From contig WTXI01000015.1 of NCBI GenBank assembly GCA_022376515.1, forward strand, positions 1-64,000: a DNA stretch of 64,000 bases, written 5' to 3'. Below the pieces are notes generated by a model that had not been told where the DNA came from, ran no database searches, and worked only from the letters and a program-made list of their open reading frames with translations. Origin of the DNA: Lactifluus volemus (Eukaryota > Basidiomycota > Agaricomycetes > Russulales > Russulaceae). A program made the position numbers and the translations under genes. This document shows positions 45,590-57,783 of the stretch, in pieces; the stretch's first letter is position 1; every line of letters begins with the position of its first letter.

Positions 45590-48500
45590 ATGATGGCATC
45601 CCAGTCTCCTATGATTTCAATCCCAAGGAAGGGTACAGATGAGGTCGATTGGACTTCACCAATTCGAAGCGCAATCTCTCAGTCCTACGGAGAGGACCCT
45701 GACAACTATTCGAATGAATGTTCTTCTCTTCAGAGGTGTAGGCAGGACGCTGTCAAAGGAGCTGGGAGTGACATGACTGGTGTGTTTCCTTATTCCTCCC
45801 AAAGGAGTGTCCTCAACAGAATCTAGCCCGCGACTTACTTTACAAGTATTTCGGGCAGCTGAACTCCTAGAACTCCGCTTCCCAGAAATACGCGTCAACT
45901 TTCCTTGGCGCGATGCCTTCACCAACAAGCTCATCGTCCAAACATCTCTCGCATACGAGAAGGCGTCAATCATATTCCAGATTGCCGCAACCCATTCCGC
46001 AATAGCAGCCTCTCAAAGCCGTTCAGACCCAGAAGGTTTGAAACGTGCATTCTACTATCTGCGCTGCTGTGCTGGGATGCTCACGTACATCAATGAGAAC
46101 TTCCTACATGCGCCTCTACGGATCTCAGCCGGAAGTCATCAAGTTTCTCGTGGGGGTCATCCTAGCTCAAGCCACTGAGGTGTTTTGGGAGAAATGTAGG
46201 GATGAGAAGAAAGGAAGCGCTTTGGTCGCTAAAGTTGCATCTCAAGCTGCCTCGATGTATAATTCGCTCAACGAAGAAGTTAAAGAATTTATGGGAAAGG
46301 GCATTTTCGACAGGAACTGGATCACTGTTCTCCAGGTGGGACTTTTGCTAGAATGACATTTCTTATAATTGATGCTTTATATACAGATTAAGGCCAAATA
46401 CTTTGTCTCTCTCACACAATTCCACCGTGCACTCGCGGACAACGCCGCGGCTAAGTATGGGGATGCCCTTGTCCGCTTGCAACTTGCTGAGGCGGCAGCC
46501 AAGGAAGCCCACAAGGTTGCTTCCAGCTTCAATTCAACGTTCTTGCCTCAGATGTCTGCGAATCTGCCAGCCGACACTGGTCAGTCGCTCTTCGAGCTCG
46601 CAAAGTCTCAGCTGGCCCTATCTACGGAGCGTAGAGCAGAGGCCCAACGAGACAACGACCTCATCTATAATGCGGTACTACCTGCGGCGGAGACACTCCC
46701 TGTCGTGGACAAGGCTGTAGTTGCAACTGCCATTCCTATTCAAGAAGTATACGGCACCCCTGAAGTACAGAAGGTCATCGGCCCAGATTTGTTCATACGT
46801 CTCATTCCGTTAAGTGTTCACGAAAGTGCAAGCGTTTACTCAGAAGAGAAGGCCAAACTCGTACGCAGCGAAGTTGAGAAAGCCGAAGGTGCGGCGGGCG
46901 AAGCGCGTAGTGCGCTGGATGCGCTTGGCGTCAAAGCTGGTTTGCCCCGATTCCGCGCAATGATTGAAGGCAGTGTCGCAGGCGAAGATGAGATCCCACT
47001 CGACGTGCGTCGGTTCCGCGAGGATATCACTGTTATCGAGGAGCGCGAAGGCGTCGAAACGCTGCTCAAGCGGCTCGAGGAAATGAAAGAGTCTGTTCGC
47101 GTCGAGCTTGACACAACAGCACAAGACCTGGATGCCGAGAGTCAAGAGTGCGAGGCTATGCGCGTCAAGTATGCTCACCTTTTCACCCAGGCTCCGTCTT
47201 CCGGTTTGACCAAGAGTCTTCGAGCTGACCTCAAGAGCCATCTCCAGGCGCATGACGCCGCTGGGGAGTCAGATGGCCAAGTTCAAACCCTGTGGAGTTC
47301 TGTCAAAGATGACGTGCGACTGCTCATTTCCGACGACGTGGAGAACGTCTTCAAGGATAGCGCCCGAGGTCATGATCGCCGGGAAAGCTTGCTGGATCTT
47401 GACACAGATAAGGACGACGCAGAGAAGGCGAAATTAGCACGCCTCGTAGAAGACCTTGACGAGAGGCTCGGACGTCTGAACAAGATTGAAAGGGAAAGGG
47501 ACCAGACACTTAAGGATCTCAAAGAGAAGGTAAACGAGCCACTTGCACCGCTTGGAGCGCTCACCTTATTGCCATCCCAGATCCAAACTGACGACGTATC
47601 TCATCTTCTACTTCTTAATCGCCGGAATACGAACGTCGAACCAACGATCTTCGCTTCAGAACTTGAGAAGTTCCGCCCCTACCAACAGCGACTAAGTCAA
47701 ACCGTTCACCATCAACAGTCTACAATCCAGGAAATTACACAACTATGGCGGGCTCTCAAAGATATGGGAGGACGTCAGGAGCGCGCAAATGGGATGAAAG
47801 AGAACGGCGAAAAAAGGAAACCGTCCGGAGGTTCACTCAGGCTGGCGAGAGGTATATGGAAGTTAGAGATGGTCTTGCGTGAGTTACTCTGCACATTCCA
47901 TCATTCGTCCATTGTGTGACATCTTCGCCAATAGCAAAGGCCTTCAATTCTACTCCGAGTTAAGTGGCCTGTCATCTGCACTCCGTCGCAATGTCAAGGA
48001 TTTCATGTCCACGAGGAAATCCGAGCGCGATTCGCTGGTCTCGCAAGCTGAAACTCAACGACGTCTCTCGGTGCCTGAGACAAGCTATTCATCGCCTCCA
48101 GCCAAGCCGCCACCCCCACCATCTAGTTTGAATCAGGCTTTCTCATCCATGAGCCTGAAGAGCGGGCCAGTGTCGCCAGCCCCACCGCCTCAGGCTCCCC
48201 CAGCTCCGTGGACGCCTGCGCAGAAAGCTGCTTACGCAGGCCACCCGAGCTATCCCCCTCCGCTGACGCAGTCGTACCCGTCCCCATCTCCAGCTACTTC
48301 GCAGAGTACCCCTTATATCCCGCCACCACCTGGATCCAGTCAATTATCTTACAGGCCCACGCTAGTACTGTCATCGCAGCGTGACCCTTACGCTGGCCTC
48401 GGCTCCCTTGCTGGTTCTGGCTCTTTCCCTCCGCCGCCACAGCGCCAATCGTCTTACCCTCTTCCAGGCCAACAACCAAGCCAAACGTACCAATCGATCC

Positions 48501-48721
48501 CACCCACTGCACACCCGGTGTATTCTTATTCTGCTTTTCCTTCCCCACCTACGAGGCAAGGGACCACTGGCACAATGCTCCCGCCTCCACCGCCTCCCGT
48601 CTCGCATTCGCAGGCTCCCCCTCCGCAAACCTACAATTTGGCGTCACGTCCCCCTTACGAGGCTCAGCCGCCACCTGGTCAGCAGCAACCATACGGAGGA
48701 TATGGACAATATGGGCGGTAG
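45590..48721 (+). CDS. BRO1: BRO1-domain ESCRT-associated protein (Bro1/ALIX family), frame-broken
   Basis: Exons 45590-45779, 45827-46335, 46387-47878 and 47935-48721. The BRO1 domain starts at [13 protein letters not shown] and shows [78 protein letters not shown] and [19 protein letters not shown]. The long coiled-coil V domain spans about 46800-47850 and a Pro/Gln/Tyr-rich tail follows, as in yeast Bro1. Bro1 binds Snf7 and recruits the Doa4 deubiquitinase at endosomes. Four small frame breaks are visible: after GQL (45855), on both sides of HAP...SREV (about 46113 and 46132), and a 2-nt loss in a GCGC run near 47783. All lie in short repeats, so assembly error is likely. Confidence 0.85.
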
Positions 48722-49986
48722 TGATAACTTGAACCTAGTGTCCACGGGGTATGGAAGCTTTTTGTATTATGAGAAAATCGTGTAGCTGTTCTTGCTGAGA
48801 CATTGCGGAATGTTTATATGTTTTACGGCCAATCTGCGCGCACAGAAGGGACACGATTGGTTCCGCTCTGTGTCCGATTCTCAGCAAGGTCAAACACGAG
48901 CAAGTCATAGTCTGTCATAGTCATCTTCTTTTTCCCATATATCGAAACAATCCACTCTTACTTGACGCCTCCCGACCTTCTCGGCGTTAGTCGTGGACCA
49001 TCCCCAGTCCCCGTTTAGCAGTCGCAGAATACTAATCGGATCGATCGCATGCCGCCCTCCCAGACGCCTTTCGTCAATGTACCGGAACTGAACTATTTGT
49101 CGGACACGTGTACCGGTGATTCTACTTCATCAAACGACACGACATATAGTAACCTTCTACGGCGAAGATAAAGGTTGTGAGCATTGATATATGGCGCGCG
49201 AGTGACCTCTTTTCAAGTCTTATCATCATTTTTCGAATACACGTAAAAACGCCGTCTTCACCGGGCATGAAAGAAAAAAGAAAAGGGAGGACCCGTGCAA
49301 CCCGGAGGCAATATGACCGTAATTGTTCCCGACCAGCGGGACTGAATTGGTCCGCGCTGATCTTCAAAACTACGTCAATCATGTGAGCTTTCGTCAGGGC
49401 GTGGACTCAGTGAGCTGGCTTATTATTGCGTGAACGACGCCAGGCGAGACGCGGCAAAACGACGCTTCTTAAAACCATGACTTAACTACCGAGTCGAGCG
49501 CTTCCCGGGCTGTACTCACTTTATTTCAAACGATGAGACGCCGCTCTACGAATGGGTGGGACGATGCGCCTCGCCAGCCGAACCGAGCTCAGGCCAGATT
49601 TCAGGTGCTGCATATTAATCACCAGGTCAGATCGGTTCAAAAAATCGTTGAGTCACTTCGTTAAGGTTTTGGAAGCGACAGGCAACCACTCGACCCGGGC
49701 ATGAAGGAGGAGCGGCTATCAAGTGACCTACACAACTCGTTATTCCATGGGACGACTTGACACTTGACAGCCGACCAACTCAGGATGTGAATTAATGTGA
49801 CTTGAAAAACATTCGCGTAAGCTTCAATTGTTAGTCCTGTCAGGGTTGCTGGAGTGTGGAGTATCATCCCCTATCTTTCGGGTGGAAATTAGACACGTGT
49901 GTCGTGGCTGGAATGACCCGCTACGAAATAGAACCGTAGAGTATAAACTGACGCCCGTGCATGACAGACGGCGCGAAAATAACACA
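48722..49986. other. Gene-free spacer of about 1.26 kb
   Basis: BRO1 3' region and 3' side of the MIC12-like gene. Only short uninformative ORFs are present. No tRNA, repeat or promoter could be supported. Confidence 0.45.
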
Positions 49987-50527
49987 TTAGGCATCGTGTA
50001 AAACACCGAGCTCATTGCGATGGGGTCGTCTTGCTAACAGCAGCATCACCACCGTAAAGGACAGTTCTGCCCCACGAACTAGTTCGTTCACCTCCCCTCC
50101 TCGTGAGCGCATATAATCCGCCAATTTTTCATTCCAGCTCTGTTTGATCAGCGCCGTGAATGGGGCGTTTACGATACGGGCGGCAGCTGGTGGTGGTGGG
50201 TCATATTCGGAGGGGGGCGTAATGAGTCTCTGTGACAATATGTGTAAACTGATGGGTAAATGTTTAATTAGCACAGAACGGGTGATGTTTTGTGAAAGTG
50301 ACCAACTTGTTCTGGTGTTGGTTTGTCCTGATGGAAAAAATGGAAAAAGATATGTCGGGTTGGACCGTGTGCCTGTGCCAGAGAGAGACGTACCTCGACT
50401 CGATTAAATTGGAAAGACCGTAGTAAACCTAGAGCGAATCAGGAAATCAAACATGCAAGGACGATAAGAGATGCCATACACCGCCAGCGACGAGAGCCCC
50501 AGAGATAGGGCCAATGATGAAGGACAT
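49987..50527 (-). CDS. MIC12: MICOS subunit Mic12-like protein (121 aa)
   Basis: Four small exons on the minus strand join in frame. Exon 1 (50527-50480) encodes MSFIIGPISGALVAGG. Exon 2 (50428-50394) encodes VYYGLSNLIESR. A 21-nt exon gives TNQHQN, and the last exon reads LHILSQRLITPPSEY...PPPPAAARIV...PFTALIKQSWNEKLADYM and ends at 49987. The GxxYYGFSNLIxSRTxQHxxDLHxLS pattern is that of fungal Mic12 (Aim5/Fmp51), a small inner-membrane MICOS component at crista junctions with one N-terminal membrane span. The start is fixed by the conserved MSFIxGP. The tail after residue 95 is longer than I expect. Exon 1 lies antisense to the N-terminus of the F-box ORF that begins on the other strand. 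Confidence 0.65.
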
Positions 50528-52535
50528 AACTTAGCCGCAAAACAAGGTTGGGTTAGCTTCGGCCTCGGGAAAGGTGAGGCCGGGAATGGCGGGCCGAATG
50601 GAGAAAGTGGCAAACGGGGTTTGTCTACCACCCACTGGCACTGGCAGTTGTCGCAACATACCAATGGTCACAGCTCCAGTCTTAATTTTGACGTCTTGCA
50701 GATAATTTTCTCCTACCTCTCTATTCCAGATCTAGCTTCTGTCTCTCAGGTCAACCAATCGTTTCTGGCAAGCGCTCTTCCCAGGTTGTACCGCTCCCTC
50801 CCTTTCTACCACAATCAAGCCAAGAGGTATCCAAGAGTAGGCCCCTTCATCCACACTCTCTTCATCACTTATGCCTCTTCGAAGATTTTAACGCCATTCG
50901 CAGTTGTCAAGGCACACCCACACTTGGCAGCGCACGTGCAAACTATCGGTCTGCTTGCTTCGTCGCTTCTATGTTCGAGAGTTGTACCTAAACACGGTTC
51001 ACCTCTAGATATACGCGTGATACCTAATACTCGGCTGAAACAGAGGTCGTTGCCAGACCCGCGTTTCTTCATGATTGTGTTTCCGCTTTGCAATTTACAG
51101 AGTTTATAACCTCCTTCACTTGTACCGTCGTCAGCGCAGTGCCACCCCTGTTGCCTTTTATTCAGTCAAAGCCACGTCTCCACACTCTTCGCATAGAGGC
51201 TCGCCTTACCGAGGAACAAACCAAGCTACTCTGTCAGCTCCGAGAACTCCAGAATGTTACACTCGAAAATGCAAGCTCCGCGGTAATAGACGCCCTACCG
51301 AAATGGGTGGAAGCTCTAAAGCCCACGTTGGAGCATCTGACAATACATGTGAGTTGATTACACGCCTCTTCAGCGCACACTTTTCATCCGCCATCGATAC
51401 GCCCTGCGGACTTGCCATCTTTGACCGCTATAGCGCCGATTTCTTGAACGTGTTATCCAGCTGACCTTCGTCACTGTCAAGTTGTCATCAGATGCTAACT
51501 GTGTCGCAGACAAGTCCTTATTTGAATAGAACCGTCCTTCAAAGAACTTTAGAGCACCTTCCGAAACTTCGGGGGCTCCATATCATTGGATGCCTGAGGG
51601 TGACACATGTAGATGTCCTCTCCGTAACAGAGCACACACCACTCCTCCAGAGCCTTGCATTTACCGTTATGGAGACGGTTAGTACCCTATTTTTCCCAAT
51701 CGTGAATCGATCGATTGTGGGGATTCTTTGGTTGCTGAAGCGCCCGCGAATACCATCCCTGGTGACTCATGCTGTGCTTCATCCACGTCTACGGGAAGCC
51801 GGCCCATAGTCGCGCTGACTTGTGAGCACCTGAGATGGGGCCGCATCTCAACCGGTTTACCGGTGTCGCCTGACCCAACCCGTGCCCGATCGACTCTGAC
51901 CTTGTTCATGCCATCTGACAGGATTTTACTTCAAATCTGCCACGGACCTCTCTAACAGCTCTCAAGCACCTTGCGGTTGAGCTGATGCCTTGTAAATTAC
52001 CGTCTGACCCGGAGAGAGCCGCTGTGCCAACCTCACTAATTATCTCGCTGTTGTCTCACGCGGTTTACGCACCTCGCCTCACTAGCGTTGCGCCTGTCAG
52101 ACCAACAGACGTTTCCCACCACTCTGATCGACGAGATTGTAGAGATGCACGGTACACATCTGCGGTGCGTTCGCTTTATGGGGTTCACTCTCAACCTCGA
52201 TGGTCTTGAAAACCTCATGGAGTGTGAGGGGCTTGAGAAGCTTGCCATTTCCGTTCCGGCTGATGATATTGTAAGCATGCTGATTTTGTCAACGTGTCTT
52301 CGGGCTGGACGCGTTCCACACACAGTACGCGTTTTCATCCGTGCTATCTGGCAATGCCACTTTGCATACCCTCATTGACGTGGTTGAACACGGGACGCAC
52401 GGGAAGCGAAAGTCGCTTACGACTGATAGCGTCGGAGTGCTCTTAGAAGAGGTACCTTGCCTGACTCGGGTCGTCAGCGAAAATCGTTTATGGACGGTAA
52501 AAGCCTGCGATCGCGCTGAACGGCTACGACGCTGA
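50471..52535 (+). CDS. F-box/LRR-like protein, exon structure uncertain and frame-broken
   Basis: An F-box-like motif (LNFDVLQIIFSYLSIPDLASVSQVNQSFLASALPRLYRSL, about 50690-50800) is followed by leucine-rich stretches. These include HLAAHVQTIGLL, FTCTV, PPLLPFIQSKPRLHTLRIEA, LRELQNVTLENAS, LPKWVEALKPTLEHLTIH, then after an intron (about 51350-51507) SPYLNRTVLQRTLEHLPKLRGLHIIGC, and finally LRCVRFMGFTLNLDGLENLMECEGLEKLAI. It ends at 52535. The frame changes without plausible introns near 51095 and 52090, so it is either decaying or mis-assembled. The true start is unclear: the ORF opens at 50471, antisense to MIC12 exon 1, but translation more likely begins closer to the F-box. F-box proteins recruit substrates to SCF ubiquitin ligases. 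Confidence 0.5.
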
Positions 52536-53444
52536 CGTTTGGCTTTCTTTCTTTTTTTAAACTCAGAGCCGACAGACGCCGCATGGACCCGAGTCACGAC
52601 TCGAACGGATGAAGAGTTCAAGGGGTACTCGTTTTTGGTTTACACCGCCCGCTGAGGTCCGGTGCATATGAAAACCCTTGTTCAAGGACGCCGCAAGGCC
52701 GCGGTAATCGGTGTTATTAACCTGTAGTTCAACTTTTCTCGCGCAATTTCAATATTTTTGCAGAGCCGACGTCTACCGTTAAGGTACTTAATCTTGGAAT
52801 CCACGATCCTTCGAGAAGCGTTTGCAATCAAGCAATGTCATTTATCTTTTTGGAGTTAGCCACATGATGCTGTCAACTCCACCACAACTTGATCCATGAC
52901 CGGATGACCCCGTGGTTTGACCACATAGACTTATCCATCATAAAATACGTTTCCAGAAATATATGGACAATACAAGCATGAATACATGTGAGGGGATCTT
53001 CAATGCACAGATGTAAAATGTAGGGATGAGGTAGAGAACTGCCACAGGACCTCTCGAATTATTACGTGACCCCCATCCATCGATGTTCCCGATAGCATCG
53101 TGATCAATAAAGGCTGTGCTTCAATCGCAGCCGCAGCGCCCATTATTCGGCAGATTGGTCCATGGCCGGAATGCCCGGATACGGTGACAGGAATATTACC
53201 CTGATAATATGTTCGTGCCTCCCGGACCTAAAAGTCGGGGTGCTTCGCAGCGCGTGTTAACAGCGTGTCATTACCATATATATATATAGGAAAAATAAAA
53301 ACTCACTAATTGGATGTAGTTGGACGAGTGCTTTCATGAGTTCCTGCCCCTGCGCCCGCCCGTTCCCAAGAAGGGGAAAGTAAGCATATACGCGATATAT
53401 TTTCTTCGCCCCGGACCACACGATCTCAAAGGACCAAACAATCT
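52536..53444. other. Gene-free spacer of about 0.9 kb
   Basis: Contains a short (TA)n run at about 53275-53288. No gene or RNA motif is supported. Confidence 0.45.
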
Positions 53445-53893
53445 TTAACAGGCGACGTTCAGGGGGGGTATCTGGTCATGACCCCTAAGTCCACGGATCG
53501 GAACACGGCGTGTCCGCTCACCAAGCTTATGACGGTATGCTTTCATGTACACGCGATCACCAAAACTATCATATGAGCCACCTGAAACCGAAGGAGGTCA
53601 GGAACCGCACGTTGCAGGGGGGAATATCATTTTGTAAACGACCTTTTGGAAAGTCACTCACATTTCTCGAATTGGGGCTCCCGTAGACCAATGACAAATT
53701 GGTCCACCTCCACCATAAACTTATCTCCTGCCTTGGCTTTCCCACCCATCGGATCCCGAAGTTGTCGTTGCTCTATCATCGACCGCACGAAATCGAGCAA
53801 CTCAAGTTGGGCAGTACGCGCAAAGGCCTGCACCGTCTGTGGATCTATTGTGGGGTATGGGAGTAATGACGGGGAAGAAGTTGAAGATGCCAT
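53445..53893 (-). CDS. Small hypothetical protein
   Basis: Start chosen at the internal ATG 53893 (MASSTSSPSLLPYPTID); an upstream ATG at 53977 is also in frame. Exon 1 encodes a helical segment (QAFARTAQLELLDFVRSMIEQRQLRD) and KFMVEVDQFVIGLREPQFEK. A GT-AG intron (gtgagt...tttcag, about 53586-53656) joins to GSYDSFGDRVYMKAYRHKLGERTRRVPIRG, ending at 53445. The good splice sites and biased composition support a gene of about 105 aa. I do not recognise the family. Confidence 0.45.
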
Positions 53894-54317
53894 CGAGAGG
53901 ACCAGGAGCTCTCCCTCCTCTAAATCGCAGGCTTTTGAGGGAAATGTGAGCGCTTTCACAAGTGGCGGAAGCCTCAAGGCGCGCTAGCTTTATAGAGACT
54001 AGACCAACCAAAGTCCGAAGCGAATCACTGAGATGGAAAGCAGGAAGTCAGAAGATTTGTGGTGGACAGATAATGAGATAAGTTGAAGATCAGCGGACGT
54101 CGATTTGGTGAGATCATACATCGCCACATCCAAGTGCAGAAAAGCAAGGCGGGAGCGGAGACCCGACGCCAAATTGAAGGATCATTTGAAGTGAGCTGAG
54201 TTGGCACCCCGGCACATTTTCAAGTCATACCTGTCAAGTCGGTGTCTGGTATGAATGTGAAAAAAAAATACAACATGCGATGGGTGTGCGCTAAAAACTT
54301 CATCATATGTATAACCC

Positions 54318-55512
54318 CTAACCAGTCCTGTTTCTGCTGCGCTTGCCAACTTGGGCCTGAAACCCGGTCTTGACAGCATTTACCGATCGCCTTGAGCCAC
54401 AAGACTCGCAGGCCATGAAGAAAATACGATTTTCCTTTGTCAGGAGTGTGTCTGGCGATTTGCATGTTTTGCACGTGACATACTCCACTAACGCAAGTGT
54501 CAGATTAATGTGGTCGGCGCATGAAAGGTGTCAAGACTTACCTATGTATCGCCTTAACACGTTTTCGATTTGTTTCTGTTGGAACCGTCCCTTAATCACC
54601 AATCTCCCCGAGCCATCAACGGAGCCAGTCGTTCCCAATTCAGCAAAAAGATACTGTATGACGTGTTCAGGCTGACGGTGCATCCGTTTGCAAATGTCGC
54701 TAATATTTGCAAAGATACTCTTTTTGTTACCTTCGCGGTGGATAGAAGGGGGCGCGATAGTGTATCGCTTGCCAGTGGAAGTAAGGAGGGATGGGTTTGA
54801 AGCATGGAGGGAGGCATAAAACCGGGTGAGGAGTTCCTGATAGGTGTAGTCCCTATCACTTCCAAGCCAAGGCTCCGTACCCTGGTCCACACTAGCTGGT
54901 GCCTCATTGCGATCAAAAACGTCATCTCCAAGTTCAGCCTCATCGATGTCATTGAGGTGCTCTCCGTCGGGGAGCTCTTCGTCGTCGTCAACGTTGGCGT
55001 CCTTGCCCTTCGATTCCAGCTCTTTCTCAAAGGCTTTCCAGTCTAAGTTAGCCTTCTTCTTGGAAGACTTTTTCTTCTTTTTCAGTTCCGAGAAGTCGAG
55101 ATCTTCTGGAGCACCAAGGGTGGTAGAAGGTGCATTCGTAGTTGGAGTGGATGCTCCAGAGCCATCGTCACCCTGTGGTAAGGGATGAATGTCGGTCTCC
55201 AGGAAAGAAAGACGGAGAAACAGGACACACGAAGTCAAGGGGAATCTCTTTCTTCTTCTTCTTCTTTTTCAAATCACCAAACATTGCCTTGAAATCGTCT
55301 TCCTCCTTAACTTCCCTGGGCTCATCCACATCGGCCTCGCTCTGTTTCATCTGCTCGTGCACCGTCCTGGGACCCAGATCAATTGTATCATCGAGGGATG
55401 GTGCGGGTACAGTGGGATCTGCATCTGCCCCAAGAGGGTCCTCCGAGAATGCAACTTGCTTTTTCTTGCTACGCTTTTTGAGCGAGGGATCAAAGAGCGG
55501 CTCTTCAGCCAT
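54318..55512 (-). CDS. SUI3: Translation initiation factor eIF2 subunit beta
   Basis: Three exons. The start is set at 55512 ([18 protein letters not shown]); an upstream ATG at 55551 is in frame but extends beyond the usual N-terminus. Lys-rich blocks ([24 protein letters not shown]) are the polylysine boxes that bind eIF5 and eIF2B-epsilon. The core contains [60 protein letters not shown] and [20 protein letters not shown]. After an intron (about 54476-54530) the last exon gives the C-terminal zinc ribbon CKTCKSPDT...[19 protein letters not shown], ending at 54318. It is one subunit of the GTPase that delivers initiator tRNA. The frame is intact throughout. Confidence 0.93.
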
Positions 55513-55672
55513 GGCCAGGACAGTGTGTAGATTAGCGCGAGTCACTGGCATGAGGTAATCTCAGATGCATTTCGTTCGGAGCTTCAACTCACACCCCGCC
55601 CGCCGGCTCTCCCCGACAAACGACGACAAACGACGTGTAACCGTTTGCGCATATATCCTCCACTTCACTCCG

Positions 55673-56829
55673 ATGTTTGCCAGACGGCCGATAGCTCGCC
55701 TTGTCGCGCAGCCCTCGCCTTTTTGCGCTGGGCCTCAAAGTGCGCGCAATATGGCTACCCTCCGTGAAATCGAGCTACGCTTAAAATCCGTCCGAAATAT
55801 TGAGAAAATCACCAAAGTGAGCAATCGTCTTAGCCCGGTTCACGCGTAGTGACCAACTGTCGTATCATAGTCAATGAAAATGATCGCCTCTACCAGGCTC
55901 TCAAAAGCGCAGCGTGCTATGCAGAGCGGGAAGCAGTACGGTATCGCAAACTCTGGTACTGTTGCTTCCTCGTTGTCTTGTTGGACTCACTGATGACTGT
56001 CGTCCTGTAGAGGTTTTCCAGAATGCTAAACCTGAGGAAGCTCCCAAGCGTAAACTCTTTATTGTTATTTCTTCGGACAAGGGTCTTTGCGGTGGCATCC
56101 ACTCTTCTGTCTCGAAGGCAACCCGTCGCGCCATTAAGACCGGAGAAAACGGCGGGTCCACTGATTCCCCCGTCATGATCATCGGTGACAAGTCCAAGGC
56201 CCAACTTTCGCGCTCTATTGGTCCCAATTTGGCACTTACATTCAACCAAATTGGACGCGATATTCCAACCTTCGCGGACGCGGCCGGTGTCGCAGACTTG
56301 ATCGTGAAGAGTGGTATCAAATACGATGCTATTGCTATTGTACACAATAAGTTCATATCCGCGCTATCCTATGAGCCTGCCTTCGTTGAGGTGTTGAATG
56401 AGGATGTGCTGAAAGAGACAGGTGGGTGAAGTGGGTATTTGTCGTTTGCGAGCTTTCTGACCTCAATTAGCTGGGTTCAAGGCATACGAAATGGAAGATG
56501 ACGTACCAAGGACCTTGCTGAGTTTTCGCTTGCGAATGCCATTTACGCCGCACTCATCGAGGGACACGCTTGCGAGATCAGTGCACGGTGTGCTACTAAG
56601 ATGATATCATTATCTTACGCTAACCTTTTTGTCTTAGTCGAAACGCCATGGATAATGCGCAGAAAAATGCAAGTGATATGATTTCCTCGTTGCAGATGAA
56701 GTACAATCGCGGCCGGCAAGCTGCCATCACCAATGAGCTTGTAGACATCATCACTGGTGGGTTTCATGTGATTTCACACCCATTCTTGTTTGTCTGAAGA
56801 TTTCGTACCAAGGTGCTTCTGCCCTTTGA
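55673..56829 (+). CDS. ATP3: Mitochondrial F1-ATP synthase subunit gamma
   Basis: Exons 55673-55816, 55871-55955, 56011-56421, 56471-56587, 56637-56756 and 56813-56829. An Arg-rich presequence ([13 protein letters not shown]) precedes [60 protein letters not shown] and NALIVG-equivalent [12 protein letters not shown]. The C-terminal helix ([44 protein letters not shown]) follows. This rotor subunit couples proton flow to ATP synthesis. One base is missing near 56501 (GACGTACC where relatives imply GAC GTN ACC), breaking the frame before [18 protein letters not shown]. As the gene is needed for respiration and everything downstream is conserved, this is most likely an assembly error. Start chosen at the ATG before the presequence; an upstream in-frame ATG at 55565 is less likely. 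Confidence 0.9.
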
Positions 56830-57783
56830 AAAGGTGGAACGCAGATGCTCTCGGGGTAGATTATTATCAACTTGAGCTGAGACACATGGTCCCATAATGC
56901 AATAGAAGATCAAGTTTCCTTTTTAGTGTTTCCCGGATAACATTATCTTCCTTTTCGTGCCCTGTCGATTGGAGCAATTGCTGGAGCGAGTTTACGCGGA
57001 TCGCCTTGTACGAGAGTGTTCTCTGCGAACATCGAGACTGACGAGTATAGCCTCCGCGTCCTCGTCCCCTATGAATGGCGTATGCCCTCGCTGCGTTCGT
57101 GTTAGCAAACTTTGCGCCTAAAGTGTCACTCCATCTCAATGTTGTGGCCTGGGCCTGGCCCTGACTGGAAAAGACAATTGAGTTATGTGCAAGTGTCACG
57201 CGGTAACGGCAGTTTTCGGCATCTACCGGCAAAACATCTTGCGGCTTTTTGGTGGGCTTTCTGCAGTTTAGGCTTATCCTTCATCACTTCCATTTGTAGG
57301 GATGGCATAATATCACCTTCTGTCTTCCACGACCCGTTATCGATGCAACACATTTCTACATTCCCATGCGGTTCCTCTATGACGCTGGCGAGTCTTCTGG
57401 AGTAATATCTTTGTGCCTGATTATACTATCAGCGGTATCTTCTCGATCGGGCATAAAGGTAATGAAGCGCTCGTGGTTTAATCACCAGAATAATGGATAC
57501 AGTATACAGACAATGAATGTCAATCCGGGTGTTTTTGGGATCAAGACAAGTGCCCGTTGGACCCTGCTGTTTCCCTTTTTCTTCCTGTCTGGTAGAGAAG
57601 ACAACCGTCCACACTAAACCCAACTGTATCGGTTACTTACATCCTATAGCGCTAAATACTTCAGTGCTAGCGTGCATCTCGTTGCTCCTGCTTTTCAACT
57701 AGGACGTTGCTACAGGGGCCTAGGTTATCGTTCATCCCCGGGTTGTACTAGCAACTAAGTTCCCAGAGCACGCAAGACGAATG
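56830..57783. other. Gene-free spacer after ATP3
   Basis: Short ORFs in all frames overlap each other and show no motif. Nothing else is recognised. Confidence 0.4.

Noticed and set aside
49660..49870. Possible small gene between BRO1 and MIC12
   Set aside because: Only a 68-codon ORF with no features.
52590..52630. tRNA-like GACTCGAAC/TTCAAG stretch
   Set aside because: No cloverleaf could be drawn; no A-box at proper spacing. I found no convincing tRNA gene anywhere in the window.
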